64,000 nt of DNA from Casuarius casuarius. Taxonomy: Eukaryota > Chordata > Aves > Casuariiformes > Casuariidae. A program made the translations under genes and the position numbers. Where the stretch lies: NCBI GenBank assembly GCA_003342895.1, contig PTFA01000012.1:7302252-7366251 (forward strand), in the 5' to 3' direction. Shown in pieces: positions 12,060 through 24,000 of this stretch; position 1 is the first letter of the stretch; the number at the start of each line of letters is the position of its first letter. The notes beneath the pieces are model-generated. The model ran no database searches, had not been told where the DNA came from, and was given only the letters and a program-made list of their open reading frames with translations.

Positions 12060-15000
12060 CGGCGACACTGGCGCGATCTTTTTCCCCCCCTTCCCTTCCC
12101 TCTCCCTCCCTCCCGCTGATGCGTACCCCCTCCTCTGGGCGCGGCGGCGAGGCCGCAGCACACCAAGCGCTCCAGGCAGCCGCTGGGCTCTTGAGCACAC
12201 ACCTGCTGCCGCAGAGGTATCAGCGCAGTCCGTCCCCCGGGCACAGCCCGCTGCGTTCACCGCCTCCCCGCGCGGCGAGCCGCAGCACCGACCCTCGCAC
12301 CCGGGACTTTTNNNNNNNNNNNNNNNNNNNNNNNNNNNNNNNNNNNNNNNNNNNNNNNNNNNNNNNNNNNNNNNNNNNNNNNNNNNNNNNNNNNNNNNNN
12401 NNNNNNNNNNNNNNNNNNNNNNNNNNNNNNNNNNNNNNNNNNNNNNNNNNNNNNNNNNNNNNNNNNNNNNNNNNNNNNNNNNNNNNNNNNNNNNNNNNNN
12501 NNNNNNNNNNNNNNNNNNNNNNNNNNNNNNNNNNNNNNNNNNNNNNNNNNNNNNNNNNNNNNNNNNNNNNNNNNNNNNNNNNNNNNNNNNNNNNNNNNNN
12601 NNNNNNNNNNNNNNNNNNNNNNNNNNNNNNNNNNNNNNNNCCTAATGGAAGCGCGGAGCCGCCGGGCTCGCGGGGCGCCAGCGGCTCGGCCGGGCGGTCC
12701 CTCTCCCTTCCCTCCGCCGGGCTCAGCCCCGCTGCGCGGCGGCAGGAGCGCTCAAGCTCTTTGTTTCCGCAGCAGCCGCCGCTTCCCCGGAGCAGCGTTA
12801 CCGGCACAGCCCGCCGCGTGGTCGCGGCGGTGGAGCTTCTGCGTGCGAGGGAGCTCGCGGGGCGGAGGGCAGCGCTCCCGGGGGCAGCTTTCGTGTTACC
12901 CCTCCTAGAGCTCCGCGTGGGGGGCTCCGTGTTGATGCGCTGAAAACTGGCAATAAATTCCAGCCGTAACCTGGGAATAAGTTGCAGAGAGATGAAGTGG
13001 GTGGTATATAGATAGGGGGCCTCTGTAATATCTCTGTTTGTGCTAATGGTGTTTTCCTGTACCTGGGAGCTTTACTGAGTCTTCGTGAGCTTTGAGTGTT
13101 GAGTATTAGTATGCCGCTTTCCTGATGCGTGTGTGTTTGGCTAGCAGTGATGCTTTTTGTAGTTAGCCACTCTCCTCGCAAAGCTGGGAGACTGGGGGAG
13201 CCTAGTGTCACAACCACAGTGAGATAAGCGGCTTCCTCTCTCATCCAAACTGCTTGTATCTAGTGCTGTCTAACCTGGAAAGCTACTCCTTATCCTTGTG
13301 TTTGTATAGTATTTCTGCAGCACATTGAATCTTTCTAAGTGCTGTTTCCCATTGTCTGTTTGAGCTGCTGCTTGTCATATCTTCTCGAGATCCCTTTTGC
13401 TTTGTTTTTTGTAAACTGGTAGCAGGCCAAGCCTTTTCTGTCCAAGGTATCAAAATTCCTGAAGAACTCTGCCTTTGCTTTGGTGGAAACGTGTGTGATT
13501 GTCTCACAGCTATTTTAAATGAAGGGAGACAGTTAAACCTATCCGTTTCAGCAGGTTTTAATTCAACCCATAACAAAACTATTGTTGTTACGCAAAACTT
13601 TTTTTGGTGAGGGAGTCAACTGATATAATATGCCTGTTGTGTTTCACATTGGAGAAATATGATTTTTTGCACTGGTTGGCTTATCCTGCTTGGCTGACAC
13701 GTTTTGTGGAAGTGTGCTTCTGCAGTTGTGGTTAGAGTGGATCAGGCCTCTCGAGACTGAGTATGTTGGAACTTTGGTACAGAATTTTTGGCAACAACTT
13801 TCTCATCTTTGCAAAAATTCTTATCTCTGAAAGGTTGAAATAACTAGTTCTACTGTCTGGGAGAATATAGAGAAGCTGTTGAGATGTCTTTAAAGGGGGA
13901 GCTTTAAAAGATCCAGCTTTTCTTAAAACTTTCAGACTTGCCATTAATACAGCTATCTTTCATGGCTGACGCATGTGATGTGCGTGACAAGATTTGATTT
14001 AGAAATGAACTTGGAGGACGTGAAGGTTATCTGTACTGTGGCTCTGCAGGAGGCACTTGCAGTGCATGCCACATCTCAGTTTGTAGTGGTGTTTGCCAGT
14101 ACTAAAAAAATACTTCCTTTCCATCTTGAAGGGAGGACAGTGATATTTACCAGACTGGGATTTTTTTAGACCTCTAAAGCTGTTCTGACACTGCTGCTGG
14201 AGGTCTGCAATGGTTCATTTTGCAGTTTAGACCCTACGACTGCTAAAGGGTTGAAGGATGAAGCACTGTGATGAAGCAGCATTTGGGCTTCTTCATGCTC
14301 GACTGAATTTTAGTGGATGTCACTGAGTATGCTGGTGAGATGTTGGCAAAAAAAATTAAATTCTTTAGGCAAAGAATTTTGTAAGGGAAAGATTAAGGTA
14401 TTTGTACAGAAAAGATGTTTTGTTTAAAGTTTGGTAATTCTAAATGACTAGAAATATTTTGATTTACTCTGTAGAATTACTAGAGAAGAAAGCAAACATG
14501 GGAAACTCAGCCAAGTAATTAATGCTTGAAAAATGTAACAGTTGTCTTTTAAGGCTAGACATTTCATTCATCCACAGCTTAAAAGGCGTATCTTCCCACT
14601 CTACAAAGCTGGCTTATTAGCGCAGTCCTGGTTCACATGGCAGGTTACTGCTCTGAACTTCTAGCACCTTGGGCTCAGCTACTGTAATGTGGAGGGTCAG
14701 ATGGAAACCCTGCTTTAGGGGCACCAGTTAGGTAGCATGGTTCTGGGAAAATAATTCTGCTCCCTGGGAAAAGTTTTAGGCAACTGCAATTAGTTGGCTA
14801 GCTGAACTACATGGTATTCCAAGAAATTTAAGTGTCTCTGTAAAGTAAATGCTGGTAAGATGGGTATTTGTGAATTTGTCTCCTTAGATCTTTGGCAAGA
14901 TTTTACACGTTCGGTCCCTTCTGCTTTGGATTCAGAGCACCGAGCCCCCTCCTGTAAGTAGAAGCTCGATGGCCCTCCTTTGAAGAAAACTGCTGGCATA

Positions 15001-18000
15001 TGGGGGAAGTGGAGCTAGACCGCGGCAGCCTAGCGGTGAGAATGCTTGACCGGAGCAGGAGAAATATCATTTCTATTCCCTCTTGTCTCAGTGGTTTCAA
15101 GTCCCTCTTTTCTGTTTATCAGAAAAATACCCTAACCACCAAGCCAAAAAAAAGTGTGAATAAAAGTACTTGTACACTTTACTACTGAAGATGTAACAGT
15201 GCAAGAGTGATTTGGCCAGGAAAAATGTTTCGAGCACTTACCTGGCGGGGAAGGCTTCCTCTTCAAAATGTTTCTTCAAGTCTCAGAGTTCAGAGGAGTG
15301 AAAATGAAAGATTAGTCTCAATTTCAGAAAGGGGGCTGCTATAGCTTTTCTGGTGAAGTAATGCATAAAGTAGTATATAAGAATGTTTTTGGAACACTAC
15401 AAAATATTTGTAATGTTCCTGTAAAGAAAATTTAGCATGTTCACAGTTGTCATTAAGCCTAGATTATGGCTCTTCATCTGACTGTCTGAAAGCCACATTT
15501 GGCTTGCAGGTGCAACCAAGTGGCTGGCTAAAAGCAACAAATAAAAGAGTACTCTTCGACTTCTGTTTTGTAAAACTTCTATTGTGTCACCTCTTCCTGG
15601 CTGACTGTGGTGATTGCCCTACCCCATCACCAGAATGAAGGGGACTGGGATGAGCAGGCAGAGCTAGTAGAGGTGACACACTCAACTGGGAGTCTGGACA
15701 GGGCAAAAGTCTTTCTATAAGGTGCAGGGTTCAGGGTGTGCGGAAAGGAAGATGGTAAAGTTGTGGCTCTCCTGTGCTGGAGCACAGAGCAAGTTGTGGT
15801 GGGTTGAAGCTCTTGATGATGACAGCTAAAGGCTTTTTGTAATTTCACAATTCTCAGCTGGGCTGTTATGCCACTGGACTTTGTATGTTTCAGTAGTTAT
15901 TGGAAACTGCTATATCCTTTTGTATTTTCTGTTTGTTATGTTTCATTTGATGTAGTCCTCTTCTTGTGTGCAAATTATCAGCAGGCTAAAACTGTAATGT
16001 TCTTTGTGACTTGGCGATGTAGCTGCTCTACATCTTTTTTTAGGTTTAGTCTATCTCCGTAATGGGCTGACAGCTGCTACTGGCCACCTCGTAGGACGTA
16101 TGGTAGAACAGAACAACATTTGTGTGTAAATATTAATGTTATGTAATACTGAAGATGTGACACAGTAGACGTTGAATATTTAAGTAGATTGGAAAGCCAA
16201 GTATCTGTTGCTATGTAAGATATAGTACTAAACCAACAAGCAATTTCTGGTTTGCTCACAGTCTTGTCTCCGGCACTTTCTGTGTCTTCACTTCCTTTCC
16301 CTCTTCTTCCACCTTCTCCATGTCATACTGCCTTTCTCTTCCTGATCACGTGTCAGACCCAAGGAAATGTCGTTACCGAACATGGGCCTTGTTTGTAGTT
16401 CAAGAGTCTGCATTTAAATTTGAATTATCACCAAATTTGTTTGGATCATCCCTGAAGAGGTATTATACATATGTATAAAGTACTCGGGTCCTTACTTGCA
16501 GCTCTGATACTTGCTTGTGTCAGCTGTCTCAGCGTTCAAACTCTGCGTTTTTGTTCTTCCTGTGTCCCCCTCGCTTCCCGCCACCTCCCCCGCGCTGTTT
16601 CTACATGAGCAGCGACCCAACAGGCTGCCCGGCTGCCGTGGTTTGTCCCGCCAGCGGTCGCGTCGGGGTTCCAAAACGGACAGAACGCGTCGGCAATCGT
16701 GAGGCAGACGTCGTCGTTGCCGTATTCAGTCACTACCGCCGAGGGAGAAACCTTTCCATTTTCAGGCTTCTTAAATATGCCTTGTCTCTGTACTTTAGAT
16801 CAGAAGCATAAATATGTTTGAAAAATGTAAAAATTCCTTGGAAAAAAAACAACTTCCAGCTTGCTTTTGAAGACTTTGTTTAGATGATGTTTATTCAGAC
16901 CATCTAACATACTGCTTATTGCCTAATGTTATATAGGCTGTTAATGAACATGTTAGGTATAGCAGTTCTAAAAATAAGATATCAAAAGTTCTTTGATATC
17001 TTACTGAGACTACCTAAAAATTATTAAAGCTATTCAGTTTGTCACTCCTTTGAATTTGAATTGGAGGAAACCAATAGTAGACTCCTAGCAGTTTGAATAA
17101 GCTTACAAAGGTAAGAACTGAGACTTAAAAAGGGGCAATACTTGAGGGAAAGGTATTGTTTTATTTTTTAATAGAATCATGTAACAAATGATCGCCAGTT
17201 ACACTTTTTGTACAGTTATCTGTTTGTTTAAATTCCAAAATGTAAATGGAGCAAAGGAGTTTTTGAGTTGTTTTGTTATAATGGCATTTCCAAAAAAAAT
17301 TTTCTTGTGTGGCTCCTGATTCGAAAGTGTTCTATGGCTGTTTAGTTTATGATATGTTTTTTTCTTGAGGTTACAAATGAGAAACATTTTTACTCTAGTT
17401 TTGGTCTATTACTTTTCATTAGAGTGCAGTAGAGGTAGTTTGCTTTTTTGGTAGCTATACCTATACAAAAGAAAAGCTGGAGGAATGCTTGCTTCGTTTT
17501 ACAAAAGTCGTATTTATATAAGTGTTTCATAACAGAGCTGTTAAAACTTTGAGCCGTTTATACATGACTGTTCAGATCACTGCTCCTGTATTGAGCTGAT
17601 TTGTTGCTGACAGTTATTGGAATGCTAATCTTTATGGTCAAGGAAATATGGGAAATACCAAGGCTGGATTCCTGAGCTGCTGTAACGTGTGGAGTGGGGA
17701 CAGGAAAACTATTTGAGGGAATATCTGTTTAACATTTAGTAGCGGCTGCTTCTTGGTTTGTGAAACCTCTTTAGGAATTTACTTGTGAAAGTAGAGAACT
17801 GTTCTGTTAGAAAAAGTCTACAGAGTACCCCTGAAGTGAACACTGGACTTGAGTGTTTAATGGGCTATGACTCAAGTACAACCCTATCTGTTTATTATTA
17901 TTAAATTTGTCTGTGTATGATTTTATATATTCAGAATGTTACCTTAGTATAGCTTTTATTAGTAAGCATTAATAATAGGAGTCAAAATTAAGGCTTTTTT

Positions 18001-21000
18001 CTTTCTCCTTTGCATTATGCTGTTTTAGTGCCATTTACCTTTTCAGGGAAAAGCTGAGATTGATTTATTTCAAGAATGTAGAATGAGCAAATTTACTGAT
18101 GTTTTCTTTGAGCAGTTTCTTTCTTTTTCCTTTTTTTTTTTTTGTGCCCCTCCCCCTTTTTTTGGCAAAGATGTATAATATGGTGGTCATGAATAGAAGG
18201 TTTTAGGGCAGGCAGAATGAACAGACCATACGTTTAGTTGAAGGTTCTTTTAAAGAAACAACACTGTTAAACTATGGTTTTCAAAAATAACAGAGATTTT
18301 TAATCTGTAAACTGTAAAATAGAACCCTTGCGTAACAGCTGAGGTTTAAAGGGAACATAATCTAATTTGTTTTTACCTTGAGAGGTTATTGCACAGGAGG
18401 AGATTGTTGCCTGGATCTTCTTGCTGTTACCTCGCTGGAAACAGATCAGTGTATGTTCCAGCAGAAAGCTTTGGGTTTTGTCTTGCTTAGATTGCAGTCT
18501 TCTCCAGTTGAGGTATGCATGTAATCTTTTAATCTTCGTTGTCTGGTGAGGCTTATGCTCATGCACTCGATATGAGAGGATATAACATAGAGCATCTCTA
18601 CCTCCATTTTGCTGCTGCTGCTCGCTACTTAATACAGAAAAGCTGGAGCTGGAAAGACTCTTCCTTGCTGTCTGTGGTAGCAAGATGGAATTCTGCTTAA
18701 AATATGGTGTGTTAGAAGCTTCTCCGATCAGCATCGAAACACCACTGACAATGCTTCCAGAGGAACTGAGACTTCATTTCAGACGAGAGCTCCATCTTCT
18801 TGCGCTGTCATTTGTTGTTTCTCCTTGGCATACAATTTGAGAACCATATATTAATCCAATGACTGTCTCTCTACTTGGTTGCTGCATTTTCTGTTGACCT
18901 CAGATTACTGTAGATGTTTTAGAAGGCTTCTGTAAATTATTCACATATCTTCAGATTTTTCTTTCCATGTCCCTTTTCTTGGACTCTTCTTATGTCACAC
19001 ACTGCAAGAAAGAAGTGGATTCCTTATTTTTTTTATAGTAGCCAAAACGTTTGGAGGGGAAGGATCTTGATTCTTATCTCTAAAAGCATTTACTCTGAAA
19101 ATAAAGAATTTACTCACTTCTGTCATGACACAAATTTATGCTAATGACAGTAGCTTACAGCATCTGCTGTCTGAAAGATAAGCTGGTAATCATCAGCTGT
19201 CAGAATGCCAATTTATATGCAGTTCAGCTAGTCCATGCAGTAGCAGGTTATAAGACTGCAAAAGGGTTGGTACCTTTTCTTCATCTTGTATCTTTGCTCT
19301 TATTTTTACAAACTGAAAATTCTGGAGCCTGTTTGCAATAGTAGGGAATAGCAATCTAACAATTCATCTATGTAAATAATTGATTTATGAAGTGAGTTCA
19401 TCCCAAGATTTCTGTTGCTTCATCCATAGTCCTTACACTAGTTTTCTCTCCTCAGGAGAGAGTAAATTACAAAATAACCATAATTGCCTGTCTGGTCAGC
19501 TGAGATCTGTATTCTGAGTTGGCGTTAATGCAGCTATCCTTTGATATTTCTGAAAACTGTAGTTTTCAAATCTTAAGAAAGCTCCCAAGCAGCAGCTGGA
19601 ACCCTGGAAGATGTATCTTGCCAAGCTGCATTTCCTGTGTCTCTGGGATAGGCTGAGGATGGTTTTCCAAACAAAATATATCAGTGTTTGCCTCACAATT
19701 GCAGTTTGTCTTTTCTTCTCTAGATTTATAAATGCATGCTCTTACCAGTCTTGCTGTAGTAACACTGAATGCACTCCTCCACAAGAGCTAGAGGGGCTCA
19801 TCTGCAGCTGGAAAATACGTGCTCACGAAGAGGGTGCTTGCTCTTCAGACTAGTATCTTGGGAGTTTTGTCAACTGGTCTAAGAAACCTGTGTAAGATAA
19901 ATTCCTCTAGCACTGTGTTAAGATAGGTGGTGCCTTGCAACTTACTTGTTAGAAGACACAAAAGATGCCACCTTCAGAGGGTGAACAGTGTGATGAACCT
20001 TGCAGGAAGCAATCTGCTAACCACAAAGGTGACTGCTCAAAGTCTGTCTTCCACAAGTGAAGCTCCCCTTGTTGATAGATCTGCTTGCCATTGGTAAGAC
20101 CAACAAACACTCTCCAGATTCTTGAGCGAGCAAAATGAAGAAACGCTAAGTTTCAAATAGACTTGCTGATCTGTCCTGTTGGGGAATTACATTTCCCAGT
20201 CTGTCTTTGATTTGTAGAGGGGTTGTGCTTTTCCCTTCAATCTTTATTTGTATGATTTCCTAGCTGCCTGCTTTGAGAAGTGATTGCTTCAGATAAGAGA
20301 GATTCAAGTACTGCCAGAGACCCTCATATTGTGCCTATTTGATATTAATGTCAGATTCTTTGCTGTGCTTTTAGAAATACTGTAATCATCATGATCCTAG
20401 GTGCAGAATAACACGGCTTTTTGACATACTGAGGTTAACTGAAAAAGCTTTGTCATCCAAAATCAGTAGATTTTTAGGTGAGTTAACCGCAGTTTTCTAA
20501 GGAGATCCAGGCATGTTTCATTCTCCTTCTAAGAGAAATTGTGTGTTAAAATGGTTCCCAACAGCCTGCTTTGGGAACGAAGGTCTTATTATGCTAAATA
20601 CTGTGCGTGTCTAGGAGGAGTTAATTCTTTTCCTTTGTGAAATTTTACGGGACCTGTGGAATATATTTGCAATGTAATTGTTAATTCTGAAATTCATTAA
20701 ATACTGCTCAGATTTGGAACAGATATTGAGTGTTAGTGGTGCTACCAAACGCTATGTAAACACTTCACTACCTGACCAGAAATAAAATGCCTAGTCTTTA
20801 ATTGCTTAACTTCACAAACTCTACCGCTTTCACAAAGGGCGGTACAGGAATATTTAGGGGGAAGAAAACTAACAACCCCCTTTTGATGACCTGCTGCTTA
20901 TCTGCTTAAAGTGGTTGCTTTTTCTTCTTTAAGAGAAAACCTTAGGTTTTAAGAACTTGGTAGGACATCTGTTTTTTCTTTTCTTGACATATTCTTTTCG

Positions 21001-24000
21001 AGATTTTCTGTATATGAAAACTTGTGCTAGTGAAATAAATCATCAGGAGACAGCCTGTATGGTATAGTATTTTTCCTGCTTGTTCTACCCATCTCTTTTG
21101 CATCCTGGATGTCTCACATGCAGGGAAACACATGGGTCCAATGTATTGAAAGGTTAGGTACTATGATACTTCTCCTTTTGGGGAGTTATTACAGCAGTAT
21201 AGCTAGCAAAAGTACTTAAGAACTGTTGTTCTAAAGTCAGACCAAAGATAAGTCTAGCTGATAACAAAATGTCTAGGGAAGAACATGTGGCCTGTTCTCT
21301 TGGTCATTCAAGAATGATCATTCATCTTGCAGCAGCTTGGGGACTTCAAGAGATGGTATCATATCTGCTATTTTCTTCCATCCATGAATTTGCCTGATCA
21401 CATTTCGAACCCATACAAGTTTATAGAATCAAAACCATCTGGATTTCCAAAACGTAATTATGTATATTGTGAGGGGAAAAACTGTTCTTTCTGTCTCTTC
21501 CATCTGCTAGTCTTTGCCCTCAAGCAAAATATTAGAAGAGATAATGAACAGTCCTACCCTATTTTCCTTCTCCATTGCTAGTAATTTTGTAGATTTGTCA
21601 TACCTCAATCATTTATCCTTTTCTTTACATTTTCTCCTTTTTTTCTAAAGAGGAAGTGACAAGAACTTCATGTTGTATGTGGTGCAATGTTGCGCCACGG
21701 TTTGTACCATAGCCTTACAAAGAGTTCTGCTTTTTTCCTGTGTTGTCTCACTTATTCTTAAGGAATAGCTGTAAAATATTGCAGTACCTCCTCCTGTTTC
21801 TCTTGACTGAGTTGATGATCTTTTTTTCTTTGGTCTGGTGAGGAACTCACCTGCATAATTAATTATGCTTTTAAATATGAGAGTATTTACAGAATNGGGG
21901 GGGGGGGGGGGAGACAGACTGTCTTGAGAGGAGCTGTTAAACTTTTCATTTTTCTTAAGCTTGGATCCAATTCTTCAGACTGCCAATTTTTTTTTAATCT
22001 TTAGTACTATTTCAAAATTCTGTATTAGTTGCCAGTAACCTCTGCCTTGCTGAATCTTTCTTGAAGCAGGATTTGGACAGTTTGTTTTCTTCCCCTTTTC
22101 ATAAATGGGATTCTCTCAATACCTAATTTCTAACTCTCATGTGGGAGCAAAATGAATTGTTTGAAGTTTCATTTTGTCCTTGTTGCTTGAAACACAAACT
22201 GCTGCAGTTTGACATAAGGGAAAGTAATTTTTATTAGTGGGATTGAAACAGCAGATACGTTAACAAATACATTTAAGAGTGGAATCACTTGCTGTGTCTC
22301 CAGGATCCCTGCATGTCTGTTCAGACCTCAGCTTTTCCAGATCTAAAGCAGCTATATTGTTTATCCATGCTTAATCTATCGCTCTCTGGCTTATGACAGA
22401 TCCTTTCTGCTTTATTTGCCACCCTCTTTCGCAGGAGGCTGAGTGGCTGGTTACCGTTGGAAATTTCCTATTGCTTCACTTGGTTTATAGAACAATCAAA
22501 GTTATTTTGGCAGATTAAAAGACAAGTTCAGTTCTGCTGAGACATCACCGTTCAACAGCACTTACATAATGATCTGACTAGTAAACAACCTAAATGATTT
22601 CTGTTCCTGTCTCTTTAATTTAGAACATTTATGCATTATAGTGACTTCTTTCTCATTGCCTAAAACCATTGTTTAAGAAGCAGTAGACGCAAACTGCAAC
22701 AGCCACGCCACAGCTCAGTCTGTGTAGCTACTGGGTACTTGCAGTCCTTTAAATGGCTTCTGCCATCTCACTGAAGCCACATGATCAGATGAACTTCTAA
22801 ACAAATAACTGCTTATTAAAATTCCAAATAATAACAAGTTATAATTAATAGTATAAAACCATGTACAATTTATAAAGTAACAGTTGTCTAGTTAATATAA
22901 CAGAAGACTGAGCATCAAGTCTCTTTGTTTCTATATACAGCTTACTTGGCCAAGACTTTCTTTTGATGTGGCTGGTTAATATGTGTCCGTTTCACTGGGA
23001 CATTGAAAGCTGATGTTTAGAAGTAGTTTTGATCAAAGGCAGTGCTAATGGGTACCTCTGTAAATATTTTTTCAGTGTGAAAATGAAGCAACACTTAATT
23101 GAACTAAATAAGCACACAACATCAAGTTGGCATATATGTTTTACTTTCAAACCAAAGTCTCACTCTGTTTTTGAAAGAATAGTTTTCTTAAATAGCCTTA
23201 ATGGTGGCTTTATATGATTTTTTTTTTTCGGAATTTTTGTCTATTAGTTTTAGTTGTTTGTCGCTGCTTGTTTTATCAGGAAACTAGAAAAAACAGCTGA
23301 CCAAAATTGGTATTTAAATATCTCAAATACTGGAGAAGGCTATTGTTCCTTTATCTTTGTATAAAAGATACCCTCTATGCTTTGCCTTTCCTAAGTTGGA
23401 AAGAATGCATTTAATGCTTTTTACTTTGCGGAGTTGTACTGGGTATTTTTAAAATGTCTGAGTCAGCAGTTTGAAATATCTTGAAATTACTTCCCCCAGC
23501 TCTAAATATACATGTAGAATTGTAGACTGTATGTAGTCTGCAGGGTTTTATTTCTGATTCTTTGTTTTGGACACTGTGTCTTAGATCAGAGGTGTATTGA
23601 TATCCAAATGCCTTTTTTTTTCTTTTTTTTTTTTTGATAAGGAAGCTTTTTTATGTGCCTTTATCAAGTTGTGTGTGTTTGTTTTTAGGATAAAAAGTTG
23701 CCATATCATCTCAGGGAAACTGTAACCCGTGGCTGGTTTCTTGGAGCAGCAACTCAAACCAATAATGGACAGCTGATACCTGTTAAACTGTGCCTGGCAG
23801 ACAGCTTAATCACAGTAGCAACACTGCAGAAGCAGCATCAAAGAGCAGGGGACTTCTGTGTTCCCAAGTCGTTGGGAATATGCCCAGTATCTCAGCTGCG
23901 GAAGCGGCTGCAGTTTGTACCTAGATCTCTATAGGTCTTGTAACCATGTCTGTTAGGGCAACAGAGAGCGATCCTCCTCGATTCTTCGTGGGTGGAGAAG

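Larger units (their letters stand above)
11889..12950. promoter_or_regulatory. CpG island, likely bidirectional GIN1/PPIP5K2 promoter
   Basis: Very GC- and CpG-rich block, interrupted by an assembly gap, between the diverging genes. It contains GC boxes near 11917-11945, a ZNF143-type site and an NRF-1 palindrome. These are typical of TATA-less housekeeping promoters with divergent transcription. Human GIN1 and PPIP5K2 also start head to head. Exact start sites and first exons cannot be read, partly because they may lie in the gap. Confidence 0.8.
12961..23688 (+). other. PPIP5K2 intron 1
   Basis: About 10.7 kb between the CpG island and the start exon. It holds a tRNA-like fold-back repeat (15015-15152), an isolated CpG-rich patch (16540-16760), T runs near 18130, a G run with an N (21896-21911) and a T-rich stretch before the exon 2 acceptor. 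Scattered short ORFs, including a 144-codon one on the minus strand at 18300-18734, resemble nothing known. Confidence 0.75.

Noticed and set aside
11873..12260. Several overlapping ORFs of 80-124 codons in the CpG island
   Set aside because: Stop codons are rare in GC-rich DNA, all frames are open at once, and the products are Ala/Gly/Arg-rich with no family resemblance.
12053..12943. Long ORFs spanning the N gap on both strands
   Set aside because: They exist only because N's contain no stop codons; the rest is GC-rich CpG-island sequence.
18300..18734. 144-codon minus-strand ORF in intron 1
   Set aside because: No similarity to known proteins; a CTG-repeat patch and lack of any splice or promoter context suggest chance.
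23698..23934. 78-codon frame in the start exon as a separate protein gene
   Set aside because: It has no ATG in this exon and ends just before the main start; kept only as a uORF observation.
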